DNA of 20,635 nt from the NCBI GenBank assembly GCA_900546395.1, contig URDD01000046.1, forward strand, positions 1-20,635. The letters are read 5' to 3'. The notes beneath the pieces were generated by a model that saw only the letters and a program-made list of their open reading frames with translations, was not told the DNA's origin and made no database searches. The DNA is from an uncultured Bacteroidales bacterium. Its GTDB lineage: Bacteria; Bacteroidota; Bacteroidia; Bacteroidales; UBA932. Positions within the stretch are counted from its first letter, which is position 1. The number at the start of each line of letters is the position of its first letter. The position numbers and the translations under genes are program-made. Below are positions 7,436 to 15,368 of this stretch, in pieces.

Positions 7436-8886
7436 TGGGGGGAAGCAGGTTTCTATCAGACAGATTTATTGGAGGTCTTGGCTTTGAACCGACTGATTGC
7501 CAGCGCAATATGCTGGAGAAGGCTGCTGCGTTCATTTATGGAGATGACAGTGATATACTCGTGGTAAACGGCTATGCGGGAACCGGAAAGACGACCGCAA
7601 TCGCTTCTGTCATAAAGACTATGCGCGATTTGAAATATCAATGTGTGTTACTCGCTCCTACAGGCCGTGCCGCAAAAGTACTTTCAAGCTATGCCGGACA
7701 GCCGGCCTATACAATCCACAAACATATTTACAGACAGAAGTCAGTGGGCGGAGACGGTTACGGACAGTTTTCGCTGGCACCTAACAAGGCAAAGGAAACT
7801 CTTTTCATAGTGGATGAAGTCTCTCTTATAAGCATTGAGGCAGGCCAAGGCCAGTCTTCACAGGCTTTCGGATCTGGAAATCTGCTTGATGACCTGATAG
7901 GATTCGTGCGCAACGGTCTGGATTGTAAGGTTATACTTGTAGGTGATTCTGCACAGTTACCTCCTGTCGGACTTGATGCAAGTCCGGCCCTGTCACGGGA
8001 CTATATGCTGATGATGGGAGGAGTGGAGTTCGTGAATATGACGACAGTCGTACGGCAGCAGGATGAGTCAGGGATATTGTATAATGCCACAGTTATCCGT
8101 AATCTTATATCGGAGGCGGAAGAGTCTATGGGTGCGGTTTTTTCTTTCGGATGGGAGGACCTCCATCTGGAAGTTTCAGGATTCTGCGATGTGGAGCGTA
8201 TTTCGGGAGGAGACCTGATTGAGAAAATATCCGATGCATACTCAGAATATGGTGAGGATGAGGTGATAATATTGTGTCGTTCAAACAAAAGGGCAATAAG
8301 GTATAATGCGGGTATCCGTTCCACTGTCCAGTTTAAAGAAGAAAGGCTGGTGCGTGAGGATAAACTCATGGTCGTGAAAAACTGTTATCAGTTTCTTGAA
8401 GATGTCGAAGGAATGGACTATATTGCAAACGGCGATATAGTAAAGCTTTTGAAAATATCCGGGTATGAAGACCGTTACGGCCTTCATTTTGCCAAGGCCA
8501 GGCTTTCACTTCCTGACTATGGCGACCAGGAGTTGACTGCAGAAGTAATATTGGATACACTTGACGCTGAAAGCCCGGCCCTTACTTATGAACAGCAGAA
8601 TCAGCTTTATCAGGGAGTAGATGCGGATTATTCGCACATAACAGTAAAAAGAAAAAGATATGCGGCAGTGCGGGAGGACAAGTATTATAACGCCCTGCAG
8701 CTGAAGTATGCAAATGCAATTACCTGCCACAAGTCGCAGGGAGGACAGTGGAAATGCGTTTTCATAGACAATCCTTTCTGGCAGCCGGAACTAACGGTGG
8801 ATGACCTGAAGTGGCTTTATACGGCAATAACAAGATCAGTTGAAAAGGTTTATCTTGTCAACTTTAAAGACAATTTTTTTATTTAA
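7432..8886 (+). CDS. SF1B DNA helicase, RecD/PIF1-like
   Basis: A 484-residue ATP-dependent helicase of superfamily 1B, annotated in Bacteroidota as ATP-dependent RecD-like helicase. Motif I (Walker A) is GYAGTGKT at residues 47-54. Walker B is VDEVS with D128-E129. Motif III is VGDSAQLPPVG (170-180). Near the C-terminus ITCHKSQGGQW (430-440) and WLYTAITRS (461-469) are motifs V and VI of the UvrD_C_2-type second RecA domain. No nuclease domain or RecBC partners are seen, so it is a stand-alone repair or replication helicase rather than exonuclease V. Two consecutive ATG codons (7432, 7435) exist; the first overlaps the trkH stop by four bases, so translation is likely coupled. The specific DNA substrate is unknown. 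Confidence 0.92.
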   Translation: MMGGSRFLSDRFIGGLGFEPTDCQRNMLEKAAAFIYGDDSDILVVNGYAGTGKTTAIASVIKTMRDLKYQCVLLAPTGRAAKVLSSYAGQPAYTIHKHIYRQKSVGGDGYGQFSLAPNKAKETLFIVDEVSLISIEAGQGQSSQAFGSGNLLDDLIGFVRNGLDCKVILVGDSAQLPPVGLDASPALSRDYMLMMGGVEFVNMTTVVRQQDESGILYNATVIRNLISEAEESMGAVFSFGWEDLHLEVSGFCDVERISGGDLIEKISDAYSEYGEDEVIILCRSNKRAIRYNAGIRSTVQFKEERLVREDKLMVVKNCYQFLEDVEGMDYIANGDIVKLLKISGYEDRYGLHFAKARLSLPDYGDQELTAEVILDTLDAESPALTYEQQNQLYQGVDADYSHITVKRKRYAAVREDKYYNALQLKYANAITCHKSQGGQWKCVFIDNPFWQPELTVDDLKWLYTAITRSVEKVYLVNFKDNFFI

Positions 8887-8927
8887 CCGGACTACCCGAA
8901 ACAGGGTGTGTCATAATTGGTATAGCT

Positions 8928-10991
8928 ATGAAAAAGACAATAATCGCTTGTCTGGCAATGGCCGTCTGTACGGCATCGGTCGCAAGTGGAACTGATGCGT
9001 CAAATGAAGAAAAGCATTTTACCAGGATTCCAACTTCCTGGAAATGGATTTCCGCTAAGGAAGCAGTATTTACGTATGATGGCACATATACGGATTCGCT
9101 TGCATTTTCTGTCAATGCAAGGAACGGAAAAATTACAGAAGGTATTAAAGCCCCTGAAAAATATCAGGAATTCCCGCTTAAACCGGAAGGAGCGGTTAAC
9201 CTTACTTATTCCCCGGATTCGACAAAACTTGCATTTACAAGAGACAATGACTTGTATGTGGCAGATATAGCTACCGGAAACGAAGAGCGACTCACATTTG
9301 ACGGTACAGATCTGATACTTAACGGATATGCCTCCTGGGTTTATTATGAGGAAATATTGGGACGTCCGTCGAAGTACAGGGCTTTCTGGTGGTCTCCTGA
9401 TAGCAGGAAAATAGGATTTTACCGTTTTGACAATACTGAAGTACCTCTTTTCCCAATATATTCACCGTTCGGACAAGACGGAAAACTCAACAATACACGT
9501 TATCCTAAGGCGGGAGAAAAGAACCCTGAAGTGAGGATAGGAATAGTGGATGTCTGTGGAGATACAGCAGGACAAATAGTATGGGCAGATTTTGATGAAA
9601 AAGAGGACCAGTATTTCGGAATACCTTTCTGGGGCGCAGACAGCGAGGAGTTTTATATTGCGAGAATGCCAAGGCTTCAGAATACCTTGGATCTTTATGC
9701 TGTCAGTGCTTTTGACGGAACAAAGCGTCATGTATATAACGAACAGTACAAGACTTGGATTGACTGGATAAATTCAGTGGAATTTACAGAAAAAGGGATG
9801 TATATGGCACGGCGTTTTGAGACAGGGTGGGAGCAGATTTATTTCCTGTCTTATGACGGAAAGGAGTTCCGCAGGCTTACGGACGGACAGAACTGGGGAA
9901 TCAGCATGGTTCGTCTTGACGAGAAGTCAGGTGAGCTGTTCTTTACTGCCAGAAGGGATTCCAGAGTACGTGAAACTCTTTACCGCCTTTCGTTGGAAAC
10001 CGGTGATATAGTTGCATTGACAGATCCGGACTATAGCGTCTCAAAGGTGAAGTTTTCTCCTGATGGAAAATATTTTGCGGCAGAGTATTCCAACTACAAC
10101 ACGCCTGCAAAAGTTTCGGTATTTGAGACATCTCGCAAAGGAAAGGAAAGAGTGTTGGCGGATATGGCATATGAGAGTTATGCTCCTGAAGACTACGCGC
10201 TTCCTGAGCTTATATGGCTTGAAACTGAAGACGGACTCAGCCTTCCAGCAGCAATAGTCTATCCTAAAGGATTTGACATAAATAAGAAATATCCTGTACA
10301 TATGGACATTTATGGAGGTCCGGATTCTCCGTTGGTAAAAGACAGGTGGACAACACCTTCGGAAAAAAACCAGTGGTGGTCAGACAACGGGATTATACAG
10401 ATAACGGCTGATTGTCGTGCAGCAGGACATAACGGACGTGCCGGAACGGATATGGTATATAGAAACCTTACTGAATGGCCTGTGCGCGATTTTATTGCCT
10501 GGGCTGAATATCTTCAGACTCTTCCGTATGTAGATGCGGATAAAATAGGTGTGGAAGGCTTTTCTTTCGGAGGTACGATGACCTCAATGCTTCTTTTCCG
10601 CGCTCCGGACAAGTTTCATTATGGAGTAGCCGGAGGAGGAGTATATGACTGGGCGCTTTATGATTCTCACTATACGGAGAGATATATGGAGACTCCGCAG
10701 ACAAATCCGGAAGGATACAAGGCATCCTGTGCCCTTGAGTATGTCTCAGGTTATCCTGTTGCCTATGGAGAGAATTCAGAAGAGCCGGTAATGCTTAAAC
10801 TCACTCACGGAACCGGGGATGACAATGTTCACTTCCAGAATACACTTCAGCTGATAGATGTATTGCAGAAAGCAGGAAAGAAGTTCGATTTCATGATTTA
10901 TCCTGACGGTATGCACGGGTATCGTGGTGAGCAGCAGAAGCATTTTGTCGCAGCCAACAGGGAGTTCTGGCTCAGACATTTCCGTCAGTAA
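8928..10991 (+). CDS. S9 family peptidase, dipeptidyl peptidase IV type, exported
   Basis: A 687-residue serine peptidase of the DPP IV (S9B) group, which removes N-terminal dipeptides, typically Xaa-Pro, from peptides in the periplasm or at the cell surface. A signal peptide covers about residues 1-20. The DPPIV N-terminal beta-propeller (about 40-430) includes SWVYYEEILGR, with the paired glutamates that bind the substrate N-terminus in DPP IV. The alpha/beta-hydrolase domain carries nucleophile S546 in GFSFGG, D631 in GTGDDNVHF and H663 in PDGMHGY; the Asp-His spacing of 32 equals that of human DPP4. Full length for the family. The gene lies 41 bases after the helicase with no clear promoter between, so it may be the last gene of that transcript. 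It converges with the permease gene over 25 bases. Confidence 0.95.
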   Translation: MKKTIIACLAMAVCTASVASGTDASNEEKHFTRIPTSWKWISAKEAVFTYDGTYTDSLAFSVNARNGKITEGIKAPEKYQEFPLKPEGAVNLTYSPDSTKLAFTRDNDLYVADIATGNEERLTFDGTDLILNGYASWVYYEEILGRPSKYRAFWWSPDSRKIGFYRFDNTEVPLFPIYSPFGQDGKLNNTRYPKAGEKNPEVRIGIVDVCGDTAGQIVWADFDEKEDQYFGIPFWGADSEEFYIARMPRLQNTLDLYAVSAFDGTKRHVYNEQYKTWIDWINSVEFTEKGMYMARRFETGWEQIYFLSYDGKEFRRLTDGQNWGISMVRLDEKSGELFFTARRDSRVRETLYRLSLETGDIVALTDPDYSVSKVKFSPDGKYFAAEYSNYNTPAKVSVFETSRKGKERVLADMAYESYAPEDYALPELIWLETEDGLSLPAAIVYPKGFDINKKYPVHMDIYGGPDSPLVKDRWTTPSEKNQWWSDNGIIQITADCRAAGHNGRAGTDMVYRNLTEWPVRDFIAWAEYLQTLPYVDADKIGVEGFSFGGTMTSMLLFRAPDKFHYGVAGGGVYDWALYDSHYTERYMETPQTNPEGYKASCALEYVSGYPVAYGENSEEPVMLKLTHGTGDDNVHFQNTLQLIDVLQKAGKKFDFMIYPDGMHGYRGEQQKHFVAANREFWLRHFRQ

Positions 10992-11016
10992 GAAGGGGTT
11001 GTCCTTTAATTGCCGC

Positions 11017-12246
11017 TCAAGGCTCTGCCTTTAAGGATTTCCTAAGTAGGGAAACAGTGGGGAGAAGGGCGATTATATATCCTACTGCAGCCACTCCGGC
11101 TGCGGTAGCTATTATATCTTCAAAAGAAAGTATTACAGGATATGCCTTTACAACGAAATTACCGGGCATTTTAATAAATCCGAAATGCTGCTGAAGCAGG
11201 GAGAAGCCTACTCCGGCAGCAAGGCCTGCTGCAAGCCCGAGAAGTGAAATCATCCACCCTTCAAGAACGAATGTGCGTCTTATGAGACGGTCTTCAGCCC
11301 CCATACTGCGAAGTGTCCCGATATCGCCATTCTTTTCAATGATAAGCATGGAAAGAGAACCGAAAATATTGAAGGCTATTATGATTATTATGAATATGAG
11401 AATCATATAGATTGATATTTTCTCATACTTCATCATCTTGTAAAGGGAAACATTCTGCTGGAAGCGGTCTTTTACATTAAATTCAGGTCCGAGCCGTTCT
11501 TTGATTTCTTTTTGCACTCTGGCGATTTCTCTGCTTGAAGTGCCTTCCATCATTCTTATTTCCACTCCTGAAACTTCTTCAGAGTATTCCAGTAATTCCT
11601 GCATTGTTTCTATAGGCACAATCAGAAATTTGTTGTCAATATCGTTGTTGATGCTGAATGTGCCTGACGGAAATACCTTTACCGACTCTATTGATGCGGC
11701 AGGGTTACTGAGGGATAGGTTTCTGGTCCTTGACGGATAATATATTTCCACAGGGGCTACGAATCTTGGACTCAGGTCTAATTTTGCTGCAAGCGCTGCC
11801 CCTACGCAGGTTTGCGGTATATCTCCTTTATGCAGAGAGAATGTTCCTTCTCTGAGATGATGCCTTAGTGGTGACTCGCTTTCGTAAATCTCGTCAACTC
11901 CTTTTGCTCTTGCTATTGTCTGATGCCCGTCATAGTTTATGAATACATCTTCTTCAAGAATGCAGCACATATTGAAGACTGACTTCTGTTCATAAATCCA
12001 GTCATAAGTTTCACCTTCCGGAATGAAAACCTTTCCTGTTGCCGGAGTTATCAGCAAATCAGGCTCGACATTGCCGAGCATGGATTTTACAAGAGAGTCG
12101 AATCCGTTGTATATTGACAGGATTATAATGAGCGCTGCCGTTCCTATTGCCATGCCGGTGGCACTTATTGCCGAGATGATGTTTATCACATTATGTGATT
12201 TTCTGGCAAAAAGATACCGGCGTGCTATGAAGAACGGCAGGTGCAT
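11017..12246 (-). CDS. LolC/LolE-type ABC transporter permease (FtsX family)
   Basis: A 409-residue inner-membrane permease of the MacB/FtsX superfamily, LolC/E branch, which extracts lipoproteins from the inner membrane for delivery to the outer membrane. The N-terminus FFIARRYLFARKSHNVIN is characteristic and precedes TM1. A periplasmic MacB-type core domain follows (about 50-265). Three C-terminal helices form the FtsX part: ILIFIIIIIAFNIFGSLSML, then a Gly/Ala-rich segment, then a last helix ending in ALLPTVSLL. I chose the ATG at 12246; a GTG one codon earlier (12249) overlaps the rbfA stop. The ATPase (LolD) is not in the window. Placement right after rbfA suggests co-transcription with tyrS and rbfA. 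Its exact cargo is inferred from the family. Confidence 0.88.
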   Translation of the reverse strand: MHLPFFIARRYLFARKSHNVINIISAISATGMAIGTAALIIILSIYNGFDSLVKSMLGNVEPDLLITPATGKVFIPEGETYDWIYEQKSVFNMCCILEEDVFINYDGHQTIARAKGVDEIYESESPLRHHLREGTFSLHKGDIPQTCVGAALAAKLDLSPRFVAPVEIYYPSRTRNLSLSNPAASIESVKVFPSGTFSINNDIDNKFLIVPIETMQELLEYSEEVSGVEIRMMEGTSSREIARVQKEIKERLGPEFNVKDRFQQNVSLYKMMKYEKISIYMILIFIIIIIAFNIFGSLSMLIIEKNGDIGTLRSMGAEDRLIRRTFVLEGWMISLLGLAAGLAAGVGFSLLQQHFGFIKMPGNFVVKAYPVILSFEDIIATAAGVAAVGYIIALLPTVSLLRKSLKAEP

Positions 12247-12248
12247 CA

Positions 12249-12596
12249 CTATTTTTTCAAAAGTTCCTCAATGTGTGCGACATAATCAAGGGAGTTGTCC
12301 AGGAAGAATGCTATTTCCGGGACAATCCTGAACTGTTTCGCCACTTTGTTTCCGAGCTCTCCTCTCAGAGCCCTTGCATTGTCTTCCAATGTTTTCATAG
12401 CGTTTTCCGCTTTCTCTGACGGGAATACGCTTACGTAAACCTTGGCGACCGACAGGTCCGGACTGATTTTTACTCCGCTTACGCTGACCATAGCGCCGTC
12501 GAAAAACGCCATTCCCTTGCTCCTGATGATCTCGGCGAAATCTTTCTGGAGTTCTTTCGAGACTTTGAGCTGTCTGGTTGATTCTTCTGCTGCCAT
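12249..12596 (-). CDS. rbfA: Ribosome-binding factor A
   Basis: A 115-residue RbfA, a single KH-type domain protein that binds the 30S subunit during late 16S rRNA maturation and is linked to cold growth. The conserved pattern is present: an N-terminal helix (RQLKVSKELQKDFAEII), the strand pair around VSVSGVKISPDLSVAKVYVS, and the ending RIVPEIAFFLDNSLDYVAHI. The ATG at 12596 is chosen; an in-frame TTG two codons upstream (12602) directly abuts the tyrS stop and would add only two residues. The gene sits tightly between tyrS and the LolC/E permease, so one transcript from the tyrS promoter is likely. Confidence 0.93.
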   Translation of the reverse strand: MAAEESTRQLKVSKELQKDFAEIIRSKGMAFFDGAMVSVSGVKISPDLSVAKVYVSVFPSEKAENAMKTLEDNARALRGELGNKVAKQFRIVPEIAFFLDNSLDYVAHIEELLKK

Positions 12597-12602
12597 AGGC
12601 AA

Positions 12603-13892
12603 TTAGCTTAATTTGATTATGAAATAGTTTTTCTTGCCTTTCTGTGCAAGAATGTATTTGCCGTTAAGGACAGACTCCTGTCCTATCATTGCATTTATGT
12701 CAGACACCTTCTCCTTGTCAATGCTCACTCCGTTGGACTGGACCATTTTCCTGCATTCTCCCTTGGAAGGGAATACAGATGTTTCTACAGCCAGCAGATC
12801 AAGGATATTCACAGGAAGCTTGTCAGCATCTACTTCAAATGTAGGCACTCCGTCAAAAACCTGGAGGAATGTTTTCTCGTCAAGTGCTCGGAGAGCATCG
12901 GAAGTGGCGTTCCCGAAGAGCATTTCAGAAGCTGCGACAGCCTTGTTATACTCATCTTCCCCGTGTACCATCACAGTGATTTCTTTTGCAAGAAGTTTCT
13001 GCAGTGTCCTGAGGTGAGGCGCCTGGGCGTGCTCTTCTATGGCACTGTCTATCTGCTCCTTTGTGAGCATAGTGAATATCTTTATGTATTTGGCTGCGTC
13101 ACTGTCAGATACATTCAGCCAGAACTGATAGAACTGGTATGGTGAAGTCCTTTCCGGATCAAGCCAGATATTTCCTTTTTCAGTCTTTCCGAACTTGCCT
13201 CCGTCAGCCTTGGTAATCAGAGGGCATGTGAGGGCGAAGGCCTCTTTTCCTATCGTCCTGCGTATCAGCTCGGTACCAGTAGTGATATTGCCCCACTGGT
13301 CACTGCCGCCCATCTGAAGCGTACAGCCTTTGTTCTGGTAGAGCCAGAGGAAGTCATAGCCCTGGAGAAGCTGGTAAGTGAATTCTGTGAAAGACATGCC
13401 TTCGCGTGACTCTGACGACAGTCTTTTCTTTACAGAATCCTTCGCCATCATATAGTTTACTGTTATGTGCTTTCCTATGTCACGGGCGAAGTTGATGAAA
13501 CTGTAGTCTTTCATCCAGTCGTAGTTGTTCACAAGTTCGGCTCTGTTAGGCGCGTCTGATTCGAAATCCAGGAACCTGGACAGCTGCTTCTTGATGCAGG
13601 CAACATTGTGTGCGAGAGTTTCTTCATCGAGCAGATTCCTTTCCTGGGATTTCATTGAAGGGTCGCCTATCATTCCCGTAGCACCTCCGACCAGAGCGAA
13701 CGGCTTGTGTCCGCAGTGCTGGAAATGCTTGAGAATCATCACACTTACCAAGTGACCGATGTGCAGTGAGTCTGCTGTAGGGTCGATTCCTACATAAGCC
13801 GCAGTCGGACCTTCCATAAGTTTTTCTTCTGTTCCAGGCATGATTTCCTGTATCATGCCCCTCCATTTGAGTTCCTCAACAAAGTTTTTCAT
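12603..13892 (-). CDS. tyrS: Tyrosine--tRNA ligase (TyrRS)
   Basis: A 429-residue class I synthetase that attaches tyrosine to tRNA-Tyr. The catalytic domain carries the HIGH signature in DSLHIGHL (residues 44-47) and the KMSKS-type loop as KFGKT (233-237), the form found in bacterial TyrRS. Tyrosine-pocket segments such as QGYDFLWLY and QMGGSDQWGN are intact. The C-terminal S4-like RNA-binding domain (about 350-429) includes FPSKGECRKMVQSNGVSID. Length is normal and the start is the only sensible ATG. It heads the leftward tyrS-rbfA-permease group and is divergent from tpiA. Its leader begins with a small hairpin just after a consensus -7 box. Confidence 0.97.
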   Translation of the reverse strand: MKNFVEELKWRGMIQEIMPGTEEKLMEGPTAAYVGIDPTADSLHIGHLVSVMILKHFQHCGHKPFALVGGATGMIGDPSMKSQERNLLDEETLAHNVACIKKQLSRFLDFESDAPNRAELVNNYDWMKDYSFINFARDIGKHITVNYMMAKDSVKKRLSSESREGMSFTEFTYQLLQGYDFLWLYQNKGCTLQMGGSDQWGNITTGTELIRRTIGKEAFALTCPLITKADGGKFGKTEKGNIWLDPERTSPYQFYQFWLNVSDSDAAKYIKIFTMLTKEQIDSAIEEHAQAPHLRTLQKLLAKEITVMVHGEDEYNKAVAASEMLFGNATSDALRALDEKTFLQVFDGVPTFEVDADKLPVNILDLLAVETSVFPSKGECRKMVQSNGVSIDKEKVSDINAMIGQESVLNGKYILAQKGKKNYFIIKLS

Positions 13893-13929
13893 CGAATGAT
13901 ATATAAATATTTTAGTTTTTCAAAAATGT

Positions 13930-13947
13930 CAGAAGTTTTATCTTCTG
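13930..13947 (-). promoter_or_regulatory. Hairpin at the predicted 5' end of the tyrS mRNA
   Basis: CAGAAG (13930-13935) and CTTCTG (13942-13947) are perfect 6-bp arms around a six-base A/T loop. Counting from the -7 box at 13955-13962, the tyrS transcript should begin near 13950, so this hairpin would form the extreme 5' end of a leader of about 57 bases. A 5' stabilising role is inference; no T-box features are seen. Confidence 0.4.
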
Positions 13948-13954
13948 TAACTTG

Positions 13955-13962
13955 CAAAGATA
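13955..13962 (-). promoter_or_regulatory. Promoter -7 element for tyrS
   Basis: Reading leftward, TATCTTTG is an exact match to the Bacteroidota -7 consensus TAnnTTTG, about 62 bases before the tyrS start codon. No clear TTTG -33 element lies at the usual distance, so the upstream half is degenerate. Confidence 0.55.
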
Positions 13963-14035
13963 AGCAGAAAAGATAAGAAGCCGTATGGATTTGGAGAAAA
14001 ATCGCCATTGCGGCATAAATGTCAGGAATAATTCG

Positions 14036-14043
14036 TAAATTTG
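14036..14043 (+). promoter_or_regulatory. Promoter -7 element for tpiA
   Basis: TAAATTTG matches TAnnTTTG exactly, 36 bases before the tpiA ATG, predicting transcription from near 14050 and a leader of about 30 bases. A -33 TTTG is not obvious; ATTG at 14007-14010 is a few bases too far upstream. Confidence 0.55.
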
Positions 14044-14079
14044 CCGCTTCGAACGAAGTTAATATAAACATATTTTATT

Positions 14080-14832
14080 ATGAGAAAGAAAATAGTAGCC
14101 GGAAACTGGAAGATGAATACTACAGTTTCAGAAGGTCTTGAACTGGCCAAGGCAGTAGTGGCAAAATCAGCAGAAGTGCCAGCATCAGTAAAGCTCATCA
14201 TTGCTCCCCCATTTACTCACCTTGTTCCTGTAGCAGAGATCGTAAAGGGATCTGCAGTAGGTCTTTCAGCTCAGAACTGCGCTGATAAGGAAAGTGGTGC
14301 ATATACAGGAGAGGTTTCTGTAAAGATGCTTGCTTCAGCAGGTTGTGAGTATGTTGTGCTCGGACACTCTGAAAGAAGACAGTACTATGGTGAGACAGAT
14401 GCAAAGCTTGTCGAGAAAGTAAAGCTTGCTATCGCACAGGGTCTTTCTCCGATTTTCTGTATAGGGGAAAATCTTGAAGAGCGCGAGGCAGGACGTCACT
14501 TCGAGGTCGTTTCAGACCAGATCAAGAATGTCCTCTATACTCTTTCAGCAGAGGAAATGGCTAAGGTTATCGTAGCTTACGAGCCGGTTTGGGCTATCGG
14601 AACAGGTAAGACAGCAACAGCAGAGCAGGCTCAGGAAATCCACGCTTGTGCACGTAAGGTACTTGCTGACAAATTCGGTGCTCTTGCCGAGGAAATCACT
14701 ATCCTTTATGGCGGAAGCTGCAAGCCGTCAAACGCAAAAGAGCTTTTCGCTTGTCCTGATATCGACGGTGGCCTTATCGGAGGCGCTGCCCTTAAGGCTG
14801 AAGACTTCATCGGAATCGCTCTTTCATTCTAA
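14080..14832 (+). CDS. tpiA: Triose-phosphate isomerase
   Basis: A 250-residue TIM-barrel enzyme interconverting dihydroxyacetone phosphate and glyceraldehyde 3-phosphate in glycolysis and gluconeogenesis. The family signatures are complete: GNWKMN with catalytic K11, GHSERR with the electrophile H96, AYEPVWAIGTGKTA with the catalytic base E168, and the phosphate-binding glycines in YGGSCK and DGGLIGGAAL. Length is standard. Its codons include many frequently used forms (GCA, CTT, AAG), fitting high expression. It has its own promoter and is closed by two hairpins, so it is probably transcribed alone. Confidence 0.98.
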   Translation: MRKKIVAGNWKMNTTVSEGLELAKAVVAKSAEVPASVKLIIAPPFTHLVPVAEIVKGSAVGLSAQNCADKESGAYTGEVSVKMLASAGCEYVVLGHSERRQYYGETDAKLVEKVKLAIAQGLSPIFCIGENLEEREAGRHFEVVSDQIKNVLYTLSAEEMAKVIVAYEPVWAIGTGKTATAEQAQEIHACARKVLADKFGALAEEITILYGGSCKPSNAKELFACPDIDGGLIGGAALKAEDFIGIALSF

Positions 14833-14839
14833 AAGCCTG

Positions 14840-14860
14840 CCGGACAGTTCCGGACTTTTA
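14840..14860 (+). terminator. First of two hairpins after tpiA
   Basis: CCGGA (14840-14844) and TCCGG (14849-14853) form a short GC-rich stem with a four-base loop, flanked outside by AAAAG and CTTTT. It begins eight bases after the tpiA stop and ends in a short T run (14856-14859). The weak T tract suggests partial termination. Confidence 0.55.
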
Positions 14861-14878
14861 TGTCTGAATAATGATATG

Positions 14879-14936
14879 AAAAGACTGTCACTTCACCGTC
14901 ATAATCAGCGGGGAAGAGGCAGTCTTTTTCTGTTTT
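14879..14936 (+). terminator. Second, long hairpin terminator after tpiA
   Basis: AAAAGACTG (14879-14887) pairs with CAGTCTTTT (14920-14928). Inside it CTTCACCG (14891-14898) pairs with CGGGGAAG (14909-14916) with one mismatch, around a ten-base loop. The tail TTTTTCTGTTTTT runs to 14936. This is the stronger terminator of the pair. It ends 22 bases before the next gene, so it could instead act as an attenuator if that gene is transcribed from within this spacer. Confidence 0.7.
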
Positions 14937-14958
14937 TAAGAATTTATAGAAGGTTGAT

Positions 14959-15330
14959 ATGAAAAGGCTTATTCTTTTTTTTACAAGCATTGCAATGCTT
15001 GTGGGACTCGGTTCCTGCAGTCTGTCTTCGGCGGATGAGGATATTTACAAGAAATATGTGGGAATCTGGCAAGGCGTTTATATGGCAGATATGATGGTTG
15101 TGGGGCACTTTTACCTGGATATTACACCGGATCATACTTACAAGCTTGATCTTACATATAAGGATATGGGAGGAAAATCTGAGACTTTTGAAGGTACGGT
15201 GACGTACAAGAAAAAGCATCTGGTTTTTGAAGGGGATATCAACGAAAGTTTTGAAACTATGGGTTCTGTGGAAGAATCAGATATAACTCTGTCAGGAGAG
15301 AATATTCAGTTGTATAACATGTACCGTTAA
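14959..15330 (+). CDS. Small lipoprotein, lipocalin-like beta-barrel candidate
   Basis: A 123-residue hypothetical lipoprotein. The N-terminus is a type II signal peptide: basic MKR, a hydrophobic core, then the lipobox LGSC with the lipidated cysteine at residue 20. Residues after it (SLSSADED) turn acidic, somewhat like the surface-export signals described for Bacteroidota lipoproteins. The mature part starts with YVGIWQGVY and alternates short strands (FYLDITPDHTYKLDLTYKDM, TVTYKKKHLVFEG), which resembles small lipocalin-like domains. No catalytic residues are seen. It ends 38 bases before the M49 lipoprotein, in the same direction, so the two may be co-expressed. The function is unknown. 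Confidence 0.75.
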   Translation: MKRLILFFTSIAMLVGLGSCSLSSADEDIYKKYVGIWQGVYMADMMVVGHFYLDITPDHTYKLDLTYKDMGGKSETFEGTVTYKKKHLVFEGDINESFETMGSVEESDITLSGENIQLYNMYR

Positions 15331-15368
15331 TGATTTCAAGTAACCGAATTAATAATCACTGAACTATT

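Noticed and set aside
7432..8886. Helicase as part of a phage-defence system
   Set aside because: It matches the ordinary stand-alone RecD-like helicase of Bacteroidota; no nuclease, methylase or other defence gene is adjacent.
10992..11045. Possible shared terminator between the S9 peptidase and permease genes (TCCTT...AAGGA arms)
   Set aside because: Only about five pairs with a loop over 20 bases and no T tract after it; not convincing.
12247..12249. GTG start for the LolC/E permease overlapping the rbfA stop
   Set aside because: An ATG is the very next codon and gives the same protein less one residue; the choice does not affect function.
12597..12602. TTG start extending RbfA by two residues
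   Set aside because: A normal ATG lies two codons downstream and fits RbfA N-termini; nothing favours the TTG.
13893..14079. T-box riboswitch upstream of tyrS
   Set aside because: The leader is only about 57 bases, lacks a specifier loop and T-box sequence, and these elements are not typical of Bacteroidota.
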